Part shown: piece by piece, positions 47,693 through 57,984 of the stretch
Position numbering within the stretch: position 1 is the first letter of the stretch
Layout of the letters: each line of letters opens with the position of its first letter
From: Leishmania martiniquensis
Taxonomy: Eukaryota; Euglenozoa; Kinetoplastea; Trypanosomatida; Trypanosomatidae
NCBI RefSeq assembly: GCF_017916325.1
Contig: NC_090158.1
Coordinates: 554,001-618,000 of the forward strand
Reading direction: 5' to 3'
Length of the DNA: 64,000 bases
The notes under the pieces: generated by a model
What the model saw: the letters and a program-made list of their open reading frames with translations, nothing else
The model's database searches: none
Told to the model about the DNA's origin: nothing
Made by a program: the position numbers and the translations under genes

Positions 47693-50600
47693 ATGCGGCG
47701 GTGTGTCTCACTTCTTCTTTTGTCAGCTATGTCGGCGCACCCCGCCCTTGGCGCCCTGAGTCGGCGCCGGAGATGCGTGCTGCGGGGTGGCACGGCAACG
47801 GCAACACGCTGTAATGGGAGCTCGCGTGCATGCGGGCAAAAACCCTATCGGCCCTCCGGCAGCGCTGCCGTGGCGCCGGCGTCGGCAGTGCCTGCGCAGC
47901 AGGATGGCCGCCGGAAGGCCCCTGCCTCCGTATTCTCTGCAGCAACGTCGCCGACCTCATCTGCGGCCACCAACGCTGGCGCTGTGCCCGTGAAAGGTTC
48001 CCCGTACGGCTCTCACTCCAGCCCTGTCGCTGCTGCGGATGTCCTCCTCTCGCTGAACCACACGCAGCGCCTTCTGCGCCGACTGCCGGTCGGTGCGTCA
48101 CACTTTCTCTTCCACTACAACGAGTTGCCCTCCAACATACGTGAGAAGATGCCGCTGGTCGTTCGGCAGCAGCAGCAGCGTAGTGCCCCAGCGGATTCGA
48201 AGGAGGAGGGACACGCCAACGACACCACAGCCTCAGCAGCTGCATCGGCTCCTGAAAGCGAGGTTTTGGTGCCCGTGGCAGCGGAATCTGTGGGCCACGC
48301 GCAGGCACGTCGACCAGGTGGCACCGATTTCTCACGTCTGCTCTCCCTGTCTCAGCCTCAGCTGACCGCGTCGGAGAAGGCCCTCTTCGCCCTCTTCAGA
48401 GGCGCGCAGAAGGAGCGGCAACTCAAGCGGCTGCAGCGGCTCACCACGGAGGGGCGCAGGCAGCCGTCGAGTGCCGCGCCGCCCCCCTTCACGGATCCGC
48501 TTCTCCATCTACGCCTGTGGGAGGAGCCATGCCTGCTGATTCCTGACACGCGCGGCACTTTCGTGTCCCTCGGATTGGCAGCCGACTCGCGCCCCACTAA
48601 CAGTGCTCCATCTTCCCCCGCGCCCGCAAGAGCTCCTGTTGCCTCTGCGACTACTGCGGAAGCACTTTCACCTTCACCACCCTCCCCAGGTCGAGGACTG
48701 GCGGCGAATGCATTGGCGACTAGCGACACTTCCATACTGGACGACCTTCATCTTGGGCTCACGTGCACCTCTACGGACTACCGAACTGACTACGCGAGCT
48801 TACCTGTGCATTACGTGCTCGGGGTGCCGACGGTGCTACTGGAGGTGCTTCGATCCGGCGCCTCGAGCGCAGATCACACGTTTCAGAGAAGGAAGAGCCG
48901 TGCAGAAATGTGGGAAAAGCGGTTCCAGGCGCCAGTGGACATCTCCCGGTGGCTCGTCTTTGACATAGCAACGTCGCAGGTGCTGCTGCGGCGTCGCAGC
49001 GAACCGCGCTCAGATGCGCCATCGGTGTCTACACTGGAGGCGCAAGTCTTTCTCGCGCACACGTACACCTTCGATCCCTGGTGCGCTTACGAGGCGGCAG
49101 CGCTTCAGGCGCGAGTGCCGGCTCACCCGCCAAGATCGACTGCCGGATCGAGCTCATCATTGGGGACGACGGCGCTGCCATCGACAGGAACGGCATCGCC
49201 GCCTTTGTATAGTCTCTTCTTCTTTACTGTGGCACGAGGTCGGACGGCGCCCAACTCCCGCGTCTCTCCCATCGACGCGGGGGTGCTCTACCCGTCGTGC
49301 TTCTTCAGCTACATGACAGAGGTGCCGACATCACAGCAGCTGGCGACCGAAACGGCAGCGGCGCGGCCGCCTTGCTTGCACCCTGCCGCCGGCTTCACAC
49401 CCTCAGCACTGGTGGCGTCCGACATGGGCGCTGATACGGCGGACAGCTCTTCTTTCTTCGTGTCGATAACGGGCAAGCGACTGCGTGCTTGCGCCCACGC
49501 CTCGTCGTTGAAGGCTGCACATCTGTGGACGGCACAGCTGCCGAGTCGGAGGCTCGGAGGCGTCGCCCTCGATGCTGCTGCGCATTCTTCACCGTCTTTG
49601 GCGCAGCAGGCAGCGATAGTGGCAGGCCACAGAGTCGAGGCGCACTCAGCGGCGCCCTGGCATGAAGGCGAAAAAGACGCGTGGCGGCAAGCGTCGGTGC
49701 GCCGGAGGATGAGCGAAAGTTTTCGCACTTGGTGTGAGGCTGTTGCTGCCCGTCTGCCTTCGCCCTCTCCGCATACCCCCACAGGTGCTCCGGCATCGGC
49801 AGGAGAGCGCTGCGGCGCACAGGCGCCAGGACGGATGACGGATGTGCCGCAGCGTCCACCGGCCTCAGAATTCCATGTAGAGCGTCCGCGACAGATGGAG
49901 AAGCCGCACAACTCTATGCCCTCGCCGCCTACATCGCATGGGCAAGGACAGGGCGATGGCCGCAGATGGCAGCTGGAGGAACAACTCGATGCCGAGAGTG
50001 TAGCGCTGAAGTCTGAGGGGGGCGCCTTGGCCCAAGAATGGAGCAGCAGCTTCCGCTTCGGTCGAGTGGCCATCGCGGTAGCCATGCCGCTACTCTTTCC
50101 CACGCCCCAGGTGGCGGCAGACGCGGCGGCAGCTCCCCGCCCTGCGCTAGCAGGGCACCAGGGGAGGCGGATGAGCGGCGCCGACGCGGCCACAGACGCT
50201 ACCGTACGTGTCGCCGACGCACCCTTGGCAGATGCGCTCTGGAGCGCCCTCTACACACCTGCGGCGGCCACGGGGTGGCCGCCAACGGCGCCCTTCGGTA
50301 TCCCCTCCCCATTCTTCTCTTCTAATACGACCGCCGCTGCGGCCGCAACGACAGTTGTGCCCTCCGTTCTCCCAGTGGCGGAGGATCGCCTCATGCTCGC
50401 CCGTGAGCGGGTACTGCTGCCGTTCTTGCTGCACCAGCCACGGTGGGTGCTGCCTTCCTCGGGGCCACCGGTGCCAGACATCGGCGCTCACAAGCGTTCC
50501 GCTCGTGAGCGCGGCAGTCCACTCTCAGTGAACGTGTGCCCCTCCCTGTGGCGCCTTGATGAGCTGGAGCGACTATGCGGCTGGAGGGACCATCGCTTAC

Positions 50601-51592
50601 CCTTCAAGGAGGCCTTCGGCAGTTTTTGTGGCCTGCTCATCCGCGACCTGTACATCTTACTTGGTCGGCAGACGCCGGCTATGCTCCCAGGCGCGATTTC
50701 TGCAGCGACTTGGACTGCGGGACAGCCAGAGGGGCATTACACACCGCTCTCTCCGGTCGTTCTGTTCAACGATGTGGCGTATGTGGAAAGGGTGTTGCTG
50801 CCGGCGATGCGGTGCTTTGCGGCTCATTCGTGCACGTGGGTGAAGAGTGGCCTCTGCGTGTATCGAAGTCCGCACGAGGTGCTGCCCGCTGAGGCGTGCC
50901 ACGAGGTCGAGGGTAACTTCATTAGCGGGACGTCTGGCACCTTATCAATGCCATGTGCCGCTCCGCAGAGGCAGAACTCACGAGCGTCGCGCGAGGACGA
51001 GCCGGCCAACTCGCCGGCGGAGGCCGCCGTAGAAGTTACGCTGCACCACAGGCAACTGTCGCTCTGGTTGCAGCAGCTGCAACGCACCCAACACAAGCTC
51101 CTCAGGCGCTGGCTGGCGGTGTGCCACGGCCGAACGCGTTTGGACCCAGAACTGAATGTCCAAGTGAAGAGGAAGACCGGCGGGGTGCCAGCAGCGAGCC
51201 TCTTGTTCTTCGCTGGCTCATGCTCGGGTGCGCCGTCGCCGTCGTCCAAGTCCTCGCTAGCTCCTTGCGGCGGCGGCGGCGATGACGACCTCGGCGACTG
51301 CACCGCAGTTGGCGCCTCGGCCACGGCGGTCGAAAGTGCCATCGAGCGCCTACTCTCTCTCACCCCTGATCGTATTGCTGTCGTCCCGCTGTTGGACTTC
51401 GTCGTGTGGGGTGCCCTGTGCTCCGACTTTTCCGCTGCCTCTCTGCAGCACCTCGCGCACGCCGCAGATGGGTGTCGTGCGACGCTCGACGCCTCCGCCG
51501 ACGGCTTGGCGGCAGTGAAGTACTGTGTGCGCTATCCTCGCCACCTGTGCTGCGCCGGAGGCCGAGGAGCGACAGTGGCGCTTCTACGATGA
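47693..51592 (+). CDS. Large hypothetical protein, candidate mitochondrial
   Basis: A 1299-residue protein that I do not recognise. The N-terminus (MRRCVSLLLLSAMSAHPALG, then ALSRRRRCVLRGG) is hydrophobic then basic, as in a mitochondrial presequence. Blocks that look folded include LNHTQRLLRRLPVGASHFLF (about residues 120-140), LHLRLWEEPCLLIPDTRGTF, YASLPVHYVLGVPTVLLEVL and FKEAFGSFCGLLIRDLYILL. They are separated by Ala, Ser and Pro inserts. The final ~15 residues (PRHLCCAGGRGATVALLR) look unlike a natural end, and a coding-like frame continues in another phase from about 51520 to 51995. The ATG at 47693 is chosen; the TTG-started extension to 47510 is leader. Confidence 0.75.
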   Translation: MRRCVSLLLLSAMSAHPALGALSRRRRCVLRGGTATATRCNGSSRACGQKPYRPSGSAAVAPASAVPAQQDGRRKAPASVFSAATSPTSSAATNAGAVPVKGSPYGSHSSPVAAADVLLSLNHTQRLLRRLPVGASHFLFHYNELPSNIREKMPLVVRQQQQRSAPADSKEEGHANDTTASAAASAPESEVLVPVAAESVGHAQARRPGGTDFSRLLSLSQPQLTASEKALFALFRGAQKERQLKRLQRLTTEGRRQPSSAAPPPFTDPLLHLRLWEEPCLLIPDTRGTFVSLGLAADSRPTNSAPSSPAPARAPVASATTAEALSPSPPSPGRGLAANALATSDTSILDDLHLGLTCTSTDYRTDYASLPVHYVLGVPTVLLEVLRSGASSADHTFQRRKSRAEMWEKRFQAPVDISRWLVFDIATSQVLLRRRSEPRSDAPSVSTLEAQVFLAHTYTFDPWCAYEAAALQARVPAHPPRSTAGSSSSLGTTALPSTGTASPPLYSLFFFTVARGRTAPNSRVSPIDAGVLYPSCFFSYMTEVPTSQQLATETAAARPPCLHPAAGFTPSALVASDMGADTADSSSFFVSITGKRLRACAHASSLKAAHLWTAQLPSRRLGGVALDAAAHSSPSLAQQAAIVAGHRVEAHSAAPWHEGEKDAWRQASVRRRMSESFRTWCEAVAARLPSPSPHTPTGAPASAGERCGAQAPGRMTDVPQRPPASEFHVERPRQMEKPHNSMPSPPTSHGQGQGDGRRWQLEEQLDAESVALKSEGGALAQEWSSSFRFGRVAIAVAMPLLFPTPQVAADAAAAPRPALAGHQGRRMSGADAATDATVRVADAPLADALWSALYTPAAATGWPPTAPFGIPSPFFSSNTTAAAAATTVVPSVLPVAEDRLMLARERVLLPFLLHQPRWVLPSSGPPVPDIGAHKRSARERGSPLSVNVCPSLWRLDELERLCGWRDHRLPFKEAFGSFCGLLIRDLYILLGRQTPAMLPGAISAATWTAGQPEGHYTPLSPVVLFNDVAYVERVLLPAMRCFAAHSCTWVKSGLCVYRSPHEVLPAEACHEVEGNFISGTSGTLSMPCAAPQRQNSRASREDEPANSPAEAAVEVTLHHRQLSLWLQQLQRTQHKLLRRWLAVCHGRTRLDPELNVQVKRKTGGVPAASLLFFAGSCSGAPSPSSKSSLAPCGGGGDDDLGDCTAVGASATAVESAIERLLSLTPDRIAVVPLLDFVVWGALCSDFSAASLQHLAHAADGCRATLDASADGLAAVKYCVRYPRHLCCAGGRGATVALLR

Positions 51593-51995
51593 GCAGCGTG
51601 ACCGCTTTCCCGCTCACGTGTGCGTATACGTTGGTGTGCTCCGCTTTACAGAGCGGCGTCATAAAGAGCGCCCGTGGACAGGAAACGCAGTGAGTAGTGC
51701 CGGAGCGCTGCCTCCAGAGACTTCTCAGCGTGTTGCTCAGTTGATCGTCGGAGAGCCTAAATGGGATAGCACTCTCGCCGTGTCGTGTTCTGCAGGCTCC
51801 ACACTGCGGCTTCCCTTCACCCCCTCCCTTCTGGAGGCGCTGTGGGGGTGCATCGAATGCTTTTCCTTCGCGCTAAAGCAGGCGTATGTGCGACGGCATG
51901 AGCGTCTCTTCTCTGCCGATTTCCGTCCCCACCATCTCATCCGCTCGCGTCTCTCTCTCTCTCTCTCGCACACGTGTGCTTCATACGCAACGTAG
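51519..51995 (+). other. Possible frameshifted C-terminal extension of upstream gene
   Basis: In the phase shifted by +1, a stop occurs at 51516-51518 and then an open frame runs to 51995. It reads CAAPEAEERQWRFYDEQRDR, then VYVGVLRFTERRHKERPWTG, then LLEALWGCIECFSFALKQAY, which resembles folded protein more than UTR. The last ~25 residues (SLSLSHTCASYAT) look random. Either a one-base frameshift (real or a sequencing error) cuts the gene between 51519 and 51590, or the resemblance is chance in GC-rich DNA. Confidence 0.4.
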
Positions 51996-54608
51996 TCTTG
52001 GACATCCCTTCCTGCGCGCTTATTCCGCGCCCTTGCCCCGTCTCGTATTTCTCTTTGCTGTGGCGCTCAGGCACCGCATCGCCCCTCCCTTCGCAGAGCA
52101 GTGGAAGAGCAGCGCGCACACGCATGCGAACCGCAGGACGGCACTGCAGCGGAGGCGCGTCGTAATCATAACCCTTCCCCTCTCCCCACCTCCTTCCTGG
52201 TCAACTATTTGTCTATCCGTTTCACGTTTCCTCGGCGCGCGTGCGCTCGCTCTCTCCCTCTGGCCAACTGCTCGTTTTTTTTTTTCGATCTCCTCTTATA
52301 GTTTGTGCGGCTCCCTTCCCCTCTGTCCCCCTCTCCGTGACAGGAGCGGCGCGCGCGTGTGCGCGTTGGCTGGGAAACCTATCGAGGGCCTTCCCCGTTC
52401 GATTCGCCCAGTAGAGCCCCCCTTCCTCCCTTCACACACACACGCACACAGACACACTCGGACTCTCTGGATCCGCTCAGTTACAGCGAAGCTGAACGCG
52501 TGCGAGCTCCCAGAGGTGAGAGCCGCAGGTAGGTGTGGGAGGCAGCGAAGGCGCCCGCGCTGATACATTGAAGGAGCCTCTTCTCGTTTCTTCCTGGAGT
52601 GCACCCCTCCCACCCTCCACCGCAGAGGAGAGAGGGAGCGAGAAGGCGCAAGAGGGAAGGCAGACGAGCCTCAACACCCCACCACTCCCCCCCGGCCCCC
52701 GTCCTTGGCCGGAGGCGTCCCTTTGCCATTCGTGCAGCCCTCCTCCACTGCGTACTCTCGGAGAGTCGCTCAAAAAAAGAGGAAGAGACTTTTTCCTCAT
52801 TTCTAGACTCGACCTTCGCGCGTGCGTTGCCCTGCAGCCACCAGTGCCGCGCTCTCAGGTCAATCGCTCCCGCCCTCTTCTCTCCTTCCCCCTCCCCTCG
52901 TCTCCCTTTTTGCTCAAGCATATTCTCAGTTTTGAAGGGGCCGGCACGACCAAAGCGCGCCCTACCACGGCGTGTGTGTGTGTGTGTAGGTGCTGTGGCT
53001 CGCTGTCGCGCCTGCTTTTCTGCGCCCTGCACCGCCAGCACCCTCCATGAATTTCCTTCTTTCGGCATTCTCTGCGGCGCTGCAGTGCTTTCCCCCTCCC
53101 CCTTATTTCGTCTGAGTTTGTCTGCGTGCCTCTCTGTCCACTCCGCCATCGCTAAAGGGTGAGCGCGAGTGTCGGATCGCCTCTCTTTCTCTTTCTTGCT
53201 TCCTTTTTCACGAGCGGCTGCGGTCTTCTGCTTCGTGCGCGCTTCACCCCTCTCCCCCTCTCCCTCCTCCACTTTAATCACCTCAGCCGCGCTCCCGCTG
53301 TCACAGCCACAGCAGCTCAAACTGAGGCGCCCATCTCGGTGACGCCCACCTTCTGGGGTGGACCACCGCGGCGGCTGGTTGAGGCAGTGCGCGTATCTCT
53401 GCCTGGTGTGTGTGTGTCTGTGTGCGTGCGCTTGGGTGAATTCGCTGCTGTAAAAGGCCCTTTTCTCTCTTTGAGTCCCTATCTGACCCCATCACCGCCC
53501 TTAGTGTAAGTGCAAGTTTTGTGCTTCATCAGCGGTTCTAAGCTTCGTTTTTCCTCGTTTGGGTGCCGGTGCGCCTTTCAGGGTGTACTGCGGCGTAGTG
53601 CTCTTCAGCGGCTCTCCCCTTTTCGTTCTGTCGCGCGCTTGCACAGGTGTATCTTCTTCGCCACACCGATAGACTCATTGCGCCCCTCTCTTTTGGCCGC
53701 CGCCGTTGTGGCTTTATTCTTCCTTCGGCACGCTGGTCATTTCCTCTACCGTTCCTCGCTGTTGCTGACCTCATCGCTCAGGCGTCGCGCTCACCCCTCC
53801 CCCATTTTCCTTCTTGCCTTCAGCTCGCAGACAAACTACTCTCCTCACTTCCATTTTCTTCGCGCTTCGCTTCGCCTCTGTCAGCACCGGCTCCTCTTTC
53901 TGTCCCGCCCGCTTCAGCACTTCAGCTTCCTCTGCTGCTCCTTCCCTTTTCTCTTCGAGGAGGGGGACGGGAACGGTGCCGGTGGCGCACCCTCCTCTAT
54001 TTCTCTCCCTCCCTCCCTCTTTTAGCATCTTTATTTTTGGCGACGCAGTCATCGGTAGCACGAGCGAAGCCGCGCCATCCCTTCCAGATCTCTTCACTCA
54101 AGCGAGTGAGGGGTGGCGCTGACACAGTCGCTTGTGCAGCTCAGCAGAGTGCGTCCTTTCTCCCCGCCCCTCGACCAGGCGCACCGAGCACGGAAGTTTG
54201 TGCTCGTGCATGCCTCGAGTGTCTCCGACGGCCGCTTGTAACTCGTTTTCCACCAGCGCTTCCGCGCCTTTGCCCCCCTCCTCCCCCCTTCCCCTCGAAG
54301 CTTTTACTGCACGCCTGCCGTGCTTGGCGTTGAGAAGAGACGCGGCAGGCCTTCAGCCACGCGCAGCGTACGGCCAGCCAAAGGCGCACGACGGCGCGGA
54401 AACGCACGTGAAAGCCGCAGTGCCGGCAGTGATTGCGACTGTGTAGGGCTGTCACGCCGGTGCATCGGCGCAACGACCGCGCCTCGACTACCACCGCAGA
54501 AGTTGAAAGCGGTGCCTCTGCTTCTGCTGCCGCGCAGTACGCCGTCAGCATCATAAGGCTCAGCTTTACGATTCGCAAGGGTACGCAGAGAGCGAGTCAG
54601 CGCGTCAA
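51996..54608. other. 2.6-kb intergenic region, strongly pyrimidine-rich
   Basis: Dominated by long C/T tracts (about 52160-52340, 53040-53280, 53640-54020) with GT runs (52972-52988, 53407-53425). Long Ser, Leu, Phe and Pro rich frames (for example 53510-54025 and 53647-54333) result from these tracts and are not called. A pyrimidine-rich stretch ending in GCGCAG at about 54530-54535 is a candidate splice site for the next gene. Confidence 0.5.
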
Positions 54609-56633
54609 ATGCGCCCAGCCTTACCGCATTGCCACCGCGCGCCGGTGAGCCTCTTGCCCGCGAGCCAGGCACGCAACCACACCAGCGATAGAGGTGAACA
54701 CCGCAGCCCCCCGCGGGCGGTACAACCCCTCCCGGTGCGCTTACTAAGGCAGACAGCTCCGTCACCGTTGCAACCGCCGCCGAAAACGGCGGTGCGAGGA
54801 GGCGGAAACAAAGCAGCACCTTCTTGCGACACACCACAAGCTCCTCCTCTCTTCGTCGATGCCATGGACTCACAGACGCAGCGAAAACTCGCTCTGTCGC
54901 ACCTGCGCACGCCAGATCAGCGCGATATCAACAGCCCCCGCGGAAGCCGGGGACTGCGGGTCGACCTGCCTTCCCGCCAGTTTGGCGACCTGTGGGGACA
55001 GAGTGTCAATGATGCGTCGTCAGATGTGCTGCTCGCGTGCGCCCGTCCCGGACGAGGTGCCAGGGTAGCTGATGCGAACGGAGTCTCTCAAAGTGCGGTT
55101 TTGCCGGATGAGGGCCATCGCAGCCGTGTGAGAGGGCCCGGCTCGCCGAGTGGCAGAAAGGGTGCCTCGCTGATCATGGACCACCCGAGTGGTAGACCCA
55201 TTACTCTGGTGGTCGGCACGGCGAACCCGAGCAGTACCAAGACAAAGCCAGGCAATCCTGCGAGCATGGGCAGCGGGCTTGCGCGACTTGGCCCAGCTCA
55301 TCCGGCGCCGCTCCTTGAAGTCGCGCAAGGATCGGCGGCTACGAAGGCTGCGAAATCGAAGGTCTTGTCGAGCACTCTACTGAAGCAACCAGAGCCGCTG
55401 AGCTCGCCGCTATTACTGCCGCGCCAAGCCCCGTCAATGCCGCCGGGCAGTGTGTCGCGGTATCCCACTGGCCGCTCTCACCATGATTCAGGTGTGTTTT
55501 TCTCGGCATCTAACACCTCGATGGCGGCCTCACGTAACCTGCATCGCAGCCGCGGCGAGAGCTTCGCGGACTCGTCTTACACAGACATGGGATCCAGCAG
55601 CTCCCCCAGCTCATTGCCAGGCCGCCGAGTACACTTCTTGCTAAGAGACCCGACCGAAGGGGACCTCGCAGCCGCTGACGGTGTCGCAGCATCTGTGAAG
55701 AAGAGCGATGATACCAGGGTGCCGCTGCCACGTCACCCATCTAACCCTGTGACAGTGGCGCTGTCGCCCTATGGCGCCGGTCAGAGACTGGGGTCCCCCA
55801 TGAACAGCAGCAGCAGCAGTATTACCCTGAAGACGCCCTCGGAGTTTTCGAATGGGCCGTCACAGCTCGGCCGCTCCCTCGGTGGGGCGGAGACGCGCCC
55901 GACCGTGTCCTCACAGCCACGCGGCCCGTCGTCATCGCTGCCTTTTCAGAGCAACGGCTCCTCAGTACTCTCTCTGCGCCTCAACAAGAAAGAGGGGCGC
56001 ATAGAGGCACTTCCGGCCTTTGCCCAAAGCAGAAGCGGTGGCAGCAGTGGCAGGAGCGCCTCCGAGCCTGCTGATGTGTCCTCCCACTCTCTTCTCTCGC
56101 CGGCTGGCGCCACGGGTTCCTCTCCCAGGAGGAGCGGCTCCCACGACGCCCAAGGTAGCGCCACCTATCAACCTGGCCAGCCGCTCCCCAAGCCCGCGTT
56201 GAGACAGGTTTCTCGATACGGTAAAGAAGATTCTGCGGCCAGCAGCTGTACAAATCCTGCTCTCCTGCAGAGGAGCAACGCTCAATGGGGGTGGTGGCGG
56301 CAGAGCGCCGCGGCGGGTGCCGGCAAGACGGCAGCCGCGTCCCCCGCGTCAAGGTCCTCGATCGGTGTGGCGCGCCGGCTCTTCGCCGACGACTTGCGAG
56401 GGGCACTTGTGCGGCTGCAGGGCCGCGTGCACAACGCTGAGGCGCCCACCGCCACCTCGGGGAGGGCGCCGGACGGAAGGATGTTGGTTGCTGCTGGGGA
56501 GCCAACGACATCTTCAGGGCGAACTGTGAACATTCGCGGCGGAAGGGCCGAGCTGATGACTAAGTGGCTGCTGCTGAGCTTGGTGGCGCTCGCATCCTTT
56601 TCGCTCATCTTCGTGGATATCCTCGGGAGTTGA
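54609..56633 (+). CDS. Tail-anchored, largely disordered protein
   Basis: A protein of 674 residues if started at 54609, or 589 if started at the ATG in GCCATGG at 54864 (MDSQTQRKLALSHLRTPDQR). The second start looks better because residues 1-85 of the longer form are low-complexity and Pro/Arg rich. The body is Ser, Gly and Pro rich with short conserved-looking motifs (RRVHFLLRDPTEGDLAAADG). One hydrophobic segment lies at the very C-terminus (MTKWLLLSLVALASFSLIFV, then DILGS), typical of a tail-anchored membrane protein with its body in the cytosol. Upstream of the anchor a basic helix (ARRLFADDLRGALVRLQGRV) may be amphipathic. Family unknown. Confidence 0.75.
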   Translation: MRPALPHCHRAPVSLLPASQARNHTSDRGEHRSPPRAVQPLPVRLLRQTAPSPLQPPPKTAVRGGGNKAAPSCDTPQAPPLFVDAMDSQTQRKLALSHLRTPDQRDINSPRGSRGLRVDLPSRQFGDLWGQSVNDASSDVLLACARPGRGARVADANGVSQSAVLPDEGHRSRVRGPGSPSGRKGASLIMDHPSGRPITLVVGTANPSSTKTKPGNPASMGSGLARLGPAHPAPLLEVAQGSAATKAAKSKVLSSTLLKQPEPLSSPLLLPRQAPSMPPGSVSRYPTGRSHHDSGVFFSASNTSMAASRNLHRSRGESFADSSYTDMGSSSSPSSLPGRRVHFLLRDPTEGDLAAADGVAASVKKSDDTRVPLPRHPSNPVTVALSPYGAGQRLGSPMNSSSSSITLKTPSEFSNGPSQLGRSLGGAETRPTVSSQPRGPSSSLPFQSNGSSVLSLRLNKKEGRIEALPAFAQSRSGGSSGRSASEPADVSSHSLLSPAGATGSSPRRSGSHDAQGSATYQPGQPLPKPALRQVSRYGKEDSAASSCTNPALLQRSNAQWGWWRQSAAAGAGKTAAASPASRSSIGVARRLFADDLRGALVRLQGRVHNAEAPTATSGRAPDGRMLVAAGEPTTSSGRTVNIRGGRAELMTKWLLLSLVALASFSLIFVDILGS

Positions 56634-57939
56634 GTTGTGCCGTACTTTGAAGGTTGGGGCGAGGCATGCCGCTCTTGTCAAGACCTAAATAGCGGCGGGG
56701 TCGGTGGCGCCGAGCAGGCGGAGGGCTCGGGCCCCTTTTGGCAGCTGATTCAACTCCCCTTCCCTCCCACCAAGGCGCTTTTTCTGTACCAAGGGTGTGC
56801 CAGTGTGCGCGCTTTAGAGTTGTGCGCCACCCCTGCTCACGCATCGGCGGGTGGAAGGGTGAGTGCTTGAGAGGCGCGCGCGCAACGGCGGTGGCTCATA
56901 CTGCAGCGCGACACACGCCGACGCTGTTTCTTCTTTGCCTGCGGACTTTTTCTGCCCCTCTTCCTTGTCCCCTCCCTCCATTCCTCATGGCGGCCATCTA
57001 AGTGTACAGGCCTATCTCTGGAAAGGAGAGGGAGAGAGGACAACGCAAACACACACAGACACACACTAATATATATATATATATGCGCAACTGTTTATCT
57101 TCCGCTTTGCCTGTCTTCTTCCCCCCTCTTCCACACTCACACTTCAAAAGGACCGCGAGGGGATGCTGACGTGCTCGTCCGCGTCTGTGGGGGCGAGCGC
57201 TGGGGGGACTCTTCTCGTACCCCTTTTCATCGACTGACTCCTCCCCTCCCCCCGCCTCTGTTCTCTTCGGCGTTTTCACCCCTCGACGCTCAACCGCTGA
57301 CGCGCGCGTGGGGGTGAAGTCTTTCGCTCGTGTCTGGGTAATTGGGCCGCGTCAAGTCTCTGCCGCTGGAAGGGGTGTGGCGGGTAGCGAAGTGCGCCGC
57401 ACTCGCCGCCACCCGCCACCAGCCTTCTCCCCCGCTTTCTGCGCCGGGAAGGGTGGCAGGTCTGACGACTTTTTTCTGTGCTGCTCTCTATACTCCTGTG
57501 CCCCCGCCCCTCCCCCTTTCGCTCCGTAAGCCCAGCTGAGTGTGTGTGTGCCTGTGTTGCTTTCAGTCTCTGTCTCGCTCTTCATCAACGCCCTCCATTC
57601 GCTCTCTGTTGGCGCTGCGGTCTTCTCTCGCTTTTATGGTTGGGCGGTCGCTCCTGTGAAGCACATTCGTGGGACCGTGGGATTCACACCTGCGTCAATG
57701 CCGCAACCATGGTGACTTCACGGTGGTGCCTCGAACGGCACATATGACAATCATCATATCTGCCCTTCGGCGCCAGCGAGCCATGCCATCTCTCCGCCTT
57801 CCGGCCATTACTTCATCGCTAAACCTTCAACTCGTCACGGCCGCCTCTCCTCTTCGTTCAGAGCCCTCTCGGCAGCTCTCCCCCTCCTCGTCCCCGGGCC
57901 CCACCGAGGCCTCACTTCACACCCCCCTCCGCCCATCTT
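56634..57939. other. Intergenic region before the retroelement remnant
   Basis: UTR-like sequence with a CA run (57046-57066), a TA run (57069-57084) and pyrimidine-rich tracts (57110-57130, 57236-57260). No gene is seen. Confidence 0.5.
57069..57084. repeat. (TA)n microsatellite
   Basis: An uninterrupted TA run of eight units just after a CA-rich stretch. Confidence 0.9.
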
Positions 57940-57984
57940 ATGATGAACAGGCTCGCAATGGCGCATCGTGAAGCCCGCTGCAGC

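Noticed and set aside
53510..54333. Overlapping 171- and 228-residue frames before the tail-anchored gene
   Set aside because: Ser, Leu, Phe and Pro rich translations of C/T tracts in two phases; typical of UTR, not a gene.
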